From the NCBI RefSeq assembly GCF_000800255.1, contig NZ_CP009747.1:1240001-1304000 (forward strand): a stretch of 64,000 bases of DNA. The letters run 5' to 3'. The position numbers and the translations under genes were made by a program. This DNA comes from Pseudomonas parafulva (GTDB taxonomy: Bacteria > Pseudomonadota > Gammaproteobacteria > Pseudomonadales > Pseudomonadaceae). Under the pieces are notes generated by a model. It worked only from the letters and a program-made list of their open reading frames with translations. It did not search any database and was not told the DNA's origin. Below, in pieces: positions 58,733 to 64,000 of this stretch; positions within the stretch are counted from its first letter, which is position 1; every line of letters begins with the position of its first letter.

Positions 58733-60157
58733 GTGACCCCCGAACAATTCCGTCAGCACGGCCACCAGCTCATCGACCTGATCGCCGATTACCGCCAGCG
58801 CGTTGGCGAGCATCCGGTGATGGCTCAGGTCGAGCCGGGCTACTTGAAGGCGGCGCTGCCCGAGCAAGCGCCACAACAAGGCGAGCCTTTCGCCGCGATT
58901 CTCGACGATGTGCTCCAGCAGGTGATGCCTGGCCTCTCCCATTGGCAGCATCCGGATTTCTACGGCTACTTCCCGTCCAATGGCACGTTGTCGTCGGTAC
59001 TCGGCGATTTTCTCAGCACCGGTCTAGGCGTCTTGGGCTTGTCCTGGCAATCCAGCCCGGCCTTGAGCGAGCTGGAGGAAGTCACGCTCGACTGGCTGCG
59101 CCAGTTGTTGGGCCTGTCGCCGCAGTGGAGTGGGGTGATCCAGGACACCGCCTCGACCAGCACCTTGGTCGCGCTGATCAGTGCCCGTGAACGCAGTAGC
59201 GGCTATGCCTTGGCCCGGGGCGGTCTGCAAAGCCAGGACAAACCGTTGATCGTGTACGTCAGCGCCCAAGCCCACAGCTCAGTGGACAAAGCGGCGCTGC
59301 TGGCCGGCTTCGGCCGTGACAACATCCGCCAGATCCCGACCGACGAGCACTTCGCGCTGCGTCCCGAGGCGCTGCAAGCGGCCATCGATCAGGACCTGGC
59401 TGCCGGCAATCAGCCCTGCGCGGTGGTCGCTACCCTCGGGACTACCGCGACCACCGCACTGGACCCGCTGCGGGGCATCGGTGACATCGCCCAGGCGAGG
59501 GGCGTATGGCTGCATGTCGATGCGGCGATGGCCGGCTCGGCGATGATCCTGCCGGAGTGCCGCTGGATGTGGGACGGCATCGAGCTGGCTGATTCGCTGG
59601 TGGTCAATGCGCACAAATGGCTGGGGGTGGCTTTCGACTGCTCGCTGTATTACGTGCGCGATCCACAGCACCTGATCCGGGTGATGAGTACCAACCCCAG
59701 CTACTTGCAGTCGTCGGTGGACGATGAGGTGAAGAACCTGCGCGACTGGGGCATACCGCTGGGCCGGCGCTTCCGTGCCCTGAAGCTGTGGTTCATGTTG
59801 CGCAGCGAAGGGGTCGAGGCGTTGCAGCAGCGCTTGCGCCGCGACCTGGACAACGCCCGTTGGCTGGCTGAGCAGGTCGGCGCCGCGCCAGACTGGGAAC
59901 TGCTGGCGCCGGTGCAGTTGCAGACCCTATGCTTGCGCCACCGTCCGGCGACGCTGGACGGCGATGCTCTGGACGCGCATACGCGCGGCTGGGCGGACCG
60001 GCTCAATGCCTCGGGCAAGGCCTATGTCACCCCCGCGACCCTGGACGGCCGCTGGATGGTGCGGGTGTCGGTCGGCGCGTTGCCGACCGAACGGGCGAAT
60101 GTCGAGCGTCTTTGGGCGAACCTGCAGGCGGTGGTGGAGGCCCCTGTCAGGGGCTGA
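58733..60157 (+). CDS. ddc: PLP-dependent L-DOPA/aromatic amino acid decarboxylase
   Basis: 474 residues, group II decarboxylase. Starts with GTG at 58733 (M/VTPEQFRQHGHQLIDLIADYRQ), decided by AGGAG 8 bases upstream; an ATG at 58688 would add a Pro-rich non-homologous tail. Features: HPDFYGYFPSNGTLSSVLGDFLSTGLG, GVIQDTASTSTLVALISARE, PLP-His region VSAQAHSSVDKAALLAG, Asp in WLHVDAAMAGSAM, and PLP-lysine in VVNAHKWLGVAFDCS. It strongly resembles the P. putida enzyme known to decarboxylate L-DOPA selectively. Its 3' end overlaps the 3' end of the MHS transporter gene by 11 bases. Confidence 0.92.
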   Translation: MTPEQFRQHGHQLIDLIADYRQRVGEHPVMAQVEPGYLKAALPEQAPQQGEPFAAILDDVLQQVMPGLSHWQHPDFYGYFPSNGTLSSVLGDFLSTGLGVLGLSWQSSPALSELEEVTLDWLRQLLGLSPQWSGVIQDTASTSTLVALISARERSSGYALARGGLQSQDKPLIVYVSAQAHSSVDKAALLAGFGRDNIRQIPTDEHFALRPEALQAAIDQDLAAGNQPCAVVATLGTTATTALDPLRGIGDIAQARGVWLHVDAAMAGSAMILPECRWMWDGIELADSLVVNAHKWLGVAFDCSLYYVRDPQHLIRVMSTNPSYLQSSVDDEVKNLRDWGIPLGRRFRALKLWFMLRSEGVEALQQRLRRDLDNARWLAEQVGAAPDWELLAPVQLQTLCLRHRPATLDGDALDAHTRGWADRLNASGKAYVTPATLDGRWMVRVSVGALPTERANVERLWANLQAVVEAPVRG

Positions 60158-61517
60158 CCACCTCGAAGCTGCTCTTGCGACTGGCATCGTACGCGGCTTT
60201 CTCCAAGGGCTTGGCCTGCGGATTACCCAGGTCGTCCATGGCCAGGCGGTAGGTTTCCGGGGCCAAGTAAGCGGCCAGCGCACAGACGCAAGTGATGACG
60301 AACGCCAGCCCGCCGACCACCAGCCAGATGTGCGTCGAGCCCGGCGGTGCGACGGCTGCGAACAGCGCCGGGAGCATGGCGGTGAGCATGGTGCCGATGT
60401 TCTGCGCGATGGCCATGGCCGAAACCCGGTAGCGGGTTTGGAACAGCTCGGGGTAGAAGCTGGGGAACACCGCGTTGTAACCCTGGTAGACCAGGCCCCA
60501 CATCAGGATCGAGCCGGCGATGGCCAGCGGCACATTCTGGATGCTGATGGCGTACAGGTAGACGAACGCCAGCAGCCCCGAACCCAGGCAGCCGGCGATC
60601 ATGGTCGGGCGGCGCCCGATACGGTCGGACAGGTTGCCGACGAAGGGAATCACCAGCACCGCGACGATATTGCCCACCACCGGGATCCACAGGTACACGC
60701 TCTTGTCGAAGCCGATGCCGTAGGCCGGTTGCACCGCATAGGCCGCGCCGAAGATGGTCGCCACCACCGGGATCACGTTCATCAGCGCCATGAACATCAC
60801 CAGCACCATGTGCTTCCAGCTGTGGCGGAAGGCCTCGCCGATGGGCGACTTGGCCACCTTGTCCTGGCGCTCTTCCTGGACGAACGCCGGGGTTTCATGC
60901 ACCTCTTTGCGAATGATGAAGCCGGCAATGAGCACCACGGCGCTCATCAGGAACGGGATGCGCCAGCCCCAGTCGTTGAAGGCTTCGCTGGGCATGAAGT
61001 AGGCCAGCGGCAGGAACACGGCCGCCGCCATCACCTGGCCGGCCTGCACGCCTTGCAAGGTATAGCTGGCGTAGTAGCCACGGCGACCGAACGGCGCGTG
61101 CTCCATGATCATCGAGCTGGCGCCGGAAATTTCTCCGGCCACGGCGAAGCCTTGGATCAGGCGCAGCACCACCAGTAGCGCGGGGGCGAGCAGGCCGATG
61201 TCATGGTAGGTGGGCAGCAGGCCCACGGCCATGGTCGACAGCCCCATCAGGAACATGCACAGCAGCAGCACGTTCTTGCGCCCGCGGGTATCGCCCCAGT
61301 GCCCGAGCACGAAGGCGCCGACGGGGCGGGCCAGGTAGCCGACGCCATAGGTGGCCAGGGAGGCAATGATGGCGATTTTCGGGTCGGTGGATGGGAAGAA
61401 GATCTGCGGGAAGATCAGTGCTGCCGCCTGGGCATAGATGAAAAAGTCGTAGTACTCGAGGGCCGAGCCGATCCAGCCACTGGCGGTGGCTTTCTTGGCC
61501 TGGGAAGAATGGGCCAT
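60147..61517 (-). CDS. MFS transporter, metabolite:H+ symporter (MHS) family
   Basis: 456 residues, 12 helices. MHS features: SGWIGSALEYYDFFIYAQAAALIFPQIFFPS, GVGYLARPVGAFVLGHWGDTRGRKNVLL, and RLIQGFAVAGEISGASSMIMEHAP. Members take up shikimate, dicarboxylates, proline-betaine or aromatic acids. It is divergent from quiC with a 277-base gap, so quinate, shikimate or dehydroshikimate are plausible substrates. The stop lies within the convergent ddc gene end. Confidence 0.9.
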   Translation of the reverse strand: MAHSSQAKKATASGWIGSALEYYDFFIYAQAAALIFPQIFFPSTDPKIAIIASLATYGVGYLARPVGAFVLGHWGDTRGRKNVLLLCMFLMGLSTMAVGLLPTYHDIGLLAPALLVVLRLIQGFAVAGEISGASSMIMEHAPFGRRGYYASYTLQGVQAGQVMAAAVFLPLAYFMPSEAFNDWGWRIPFLMSAVVLIAGFIIRKEVHETPAFVQEERQDKVAKSPIGEAFRHSWKHMVLVMFMALMNVIPVVATIFGAAYAVQPAYGIGFDKSVYLWIPVVGNIVAVLVIPFVGNLSDRIGRRPTMIAGCLGSGLLAFVYLYAISIQNVPLAIAGSILMWGLVYQGYNAVFPSFYPELFQTRYRVSAMAIAQNIGTMLTAMLPALFAAVAPPGSTHIWLVVGGLAFVITCVCALAAYLAPETYRLAMDDLGNPQAKPLEKAAYDASRKSSFEVVSP

Positions 61518-61645
61518 GGTGTCTCCGTTGTTCTTGTCTGTTGTCGGAAGGCAGTCGCCCTCGGGCAGGCATGGGCCCGGATGGCAGCGACGAACGCATG
61601 GTTGTCCAGAGATTCAGAGTGAATCAATTGGCGTTGATGGGTTCT

Positions 61646-61660
61646 GTTCGATTACCGAAC
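61646..61660. promoter_or_regulatory. Palindrome GTTCG-N5-CGAAC between transporter and quiC
   Basis: Perfect inverted repeat GTTCGATTACCGAAC in the divergent gap, 129 bases from the transporter start and 135 from quiC. GTTCGAT is similar to half-sites of IclR-type aromatic regulators such as PcaR. No regulator of that family is encoded in the window. Confidence 0.45.
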
Positions 61661-61794
61661 GCAAACTAACCATTTCGTACAAAGAGCGTTGCCGATGCGA
61701 CTTTACCTGCGAATAATCGATCCTGCCATCGTCGAGAACAAGCGGGCTCTTCGGTAGACGAACCGGTGCCTGCGCGAACAACAAGGGACTTACC

Positions 61795-63690
<1,896 letters not shown>

Positions 63691-63750
63691 CCAGATGTGG
63701 GGCTTCGCTGGGGCCTTCAGGCGTCGCGACGAAGCCCTTCGAGCGCCAGG

Positions 63751-64000
63751 TCAGAACCAGCGGTCATTGCGTTTACGGCCGCGGGTCAGCGCCGGCAAGA
63801 TCAGGCCCACCAACAGGCCGGCGCCGGCAATGCTGCCGCCGTACACCATGTAGCGCATCATCACCTGCTTGTTCTCGTCGCCCAGGCGCGCCTGGGTATC
63901 GCGCAGCGTCGACTGGGACTGCTCGAGCTGCTCATCCAAGGTTTTGTTGCGCGCTTGCAGCTCGTCGATCAACGCCTTGCGTGAGTCCAGGGTCTCCTGC
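63751..64000 (-). CDS. SH3-domain membrane-anchored protein, C-terminal part only
   Basis: The last 82 residues of a longer protein; the frame is open to the window edge. It shows a coiled coil (LDEQLEQSQSTLRDTQARLGDE) followed by a single membrane helix (YMVYGGSIAGAGLLVGLILPAL) and a basic end TRGRKRNDRWF. This matches the C-terminus of exported SH3-domain proteins with a C-terminal anchor found in Pseudomonas. The SH3 part lies outside the window. Confidence 0.75.
   Translation of the reverse strand, partial: QETLDSRKALIDELQARNKTLDEQLEQSQSTLRDTQARLGDENKQVMMRYMVYGGSIAGAGLLVGLILPALTRGRKRNDRWF

Noticed and set aside
63702..63742. GGGCTTCG/CGAAGCCC inverted repeat after quiC as terminator
   Set aside because: The loop is long and no T-tract follows in either direction, so terminator function cannot be supported.

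Overview
The window is chromosomal DNA of a fluorescent Pseudomonas, most likely the P. putida group. The order rbsC-rbsR-rbsK-rbsD-nucleosidase, cold-shock gene, thrS-infC-rpmI-rplT-pheS-pheT-ihfA-merR-tRNA-Pro is typical of that group. So are the lexA2-imuA-imuB-dnaE2 mutagenesis cassette, with its GTAC-N4-GTGC operator, and the LysR / DOPA decarboxylase / MHS transporter / quiC block. Species identity is inferred from gene order and protein sequence recalled from memory; no search was run.

Layout. 1-4.3 kb: ribose uptake and phosphorylation plus an exported nucleoside hydrolase. 4.2-5.8 kb: small proteins and a CspA-type protein. 6.1-13.6 kb: translation and nucleoid housekeeping genes, ending in tRNA-Pro(GGG). 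13.6-16.9 kb: an accessory pocket behind the tRNA, with an integrase tail remnant, two secreted proteins built of 11-residue repeats, a split YeeE/YedE pair, and a lipoprotein gene broken by an amber codon. 17-25.1 kb: an aldo/keto reductase, a membrane protein, and a GntR-controlled operon with an amino-acid-type ABC transporter, a second PotF-like binding protein and a cytoplasmic-looking gamma-glutamyltransferase. 25.5-29.9 kb: two convergent hybrid histidine kinases of matching architecture. 30.0-38.9 kb: an apparent catabolic cluster. It holds a luciferase-type monooxygenase, two 68% identical flavin reductases, DUF1185, an alpha/beta hydrolase, an aldehyde dehydrogenase, a CMD-family protein, a GntR regulator, a Nudix hydrolase and a divergent NCS1 permease. 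A shared operator-like motif lies before three of its transcription units. 38.9-42.9 kb: chemoreceptor, MFS transporter, HAD phosphatase. 42.9-48.7 kb: lexA2-imuA-imuB-dnaE2. 48.75-49.42 kb: a 666-bp inverted-repeat element around two hexanucleotide arrays. 49.5-57.6 kb: MocR regulator with divergent amino acid permease, FecR-like orphan, tam, LysR with divergent aminophosphonate-type oxidoreductase, YebC-family regulator. 57.7-64 kb: LysR, DOPA decarboxylase, MHS transporter, QuiC, and the C-terminus of an SH3-domain membrane protein.

How it fits together: the exported nucleosidase can release ribose in the periplasm for RbsABC, RbsK and RbsD. The 30-39 kb cluster reads as uptake (NCS1), reduced-flavin supply, monooxygenation, hydrolysis and aldehyde oxidation of an unidentified, probably nitrogen-heterocyclic compound under GntR control. 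It is the best candidate for an undescribed system. The imu cassette is an SOS-induced, translationally coupled error-prone polymerase operon. No CRISPR array, insertion sequence or prophage was seen.
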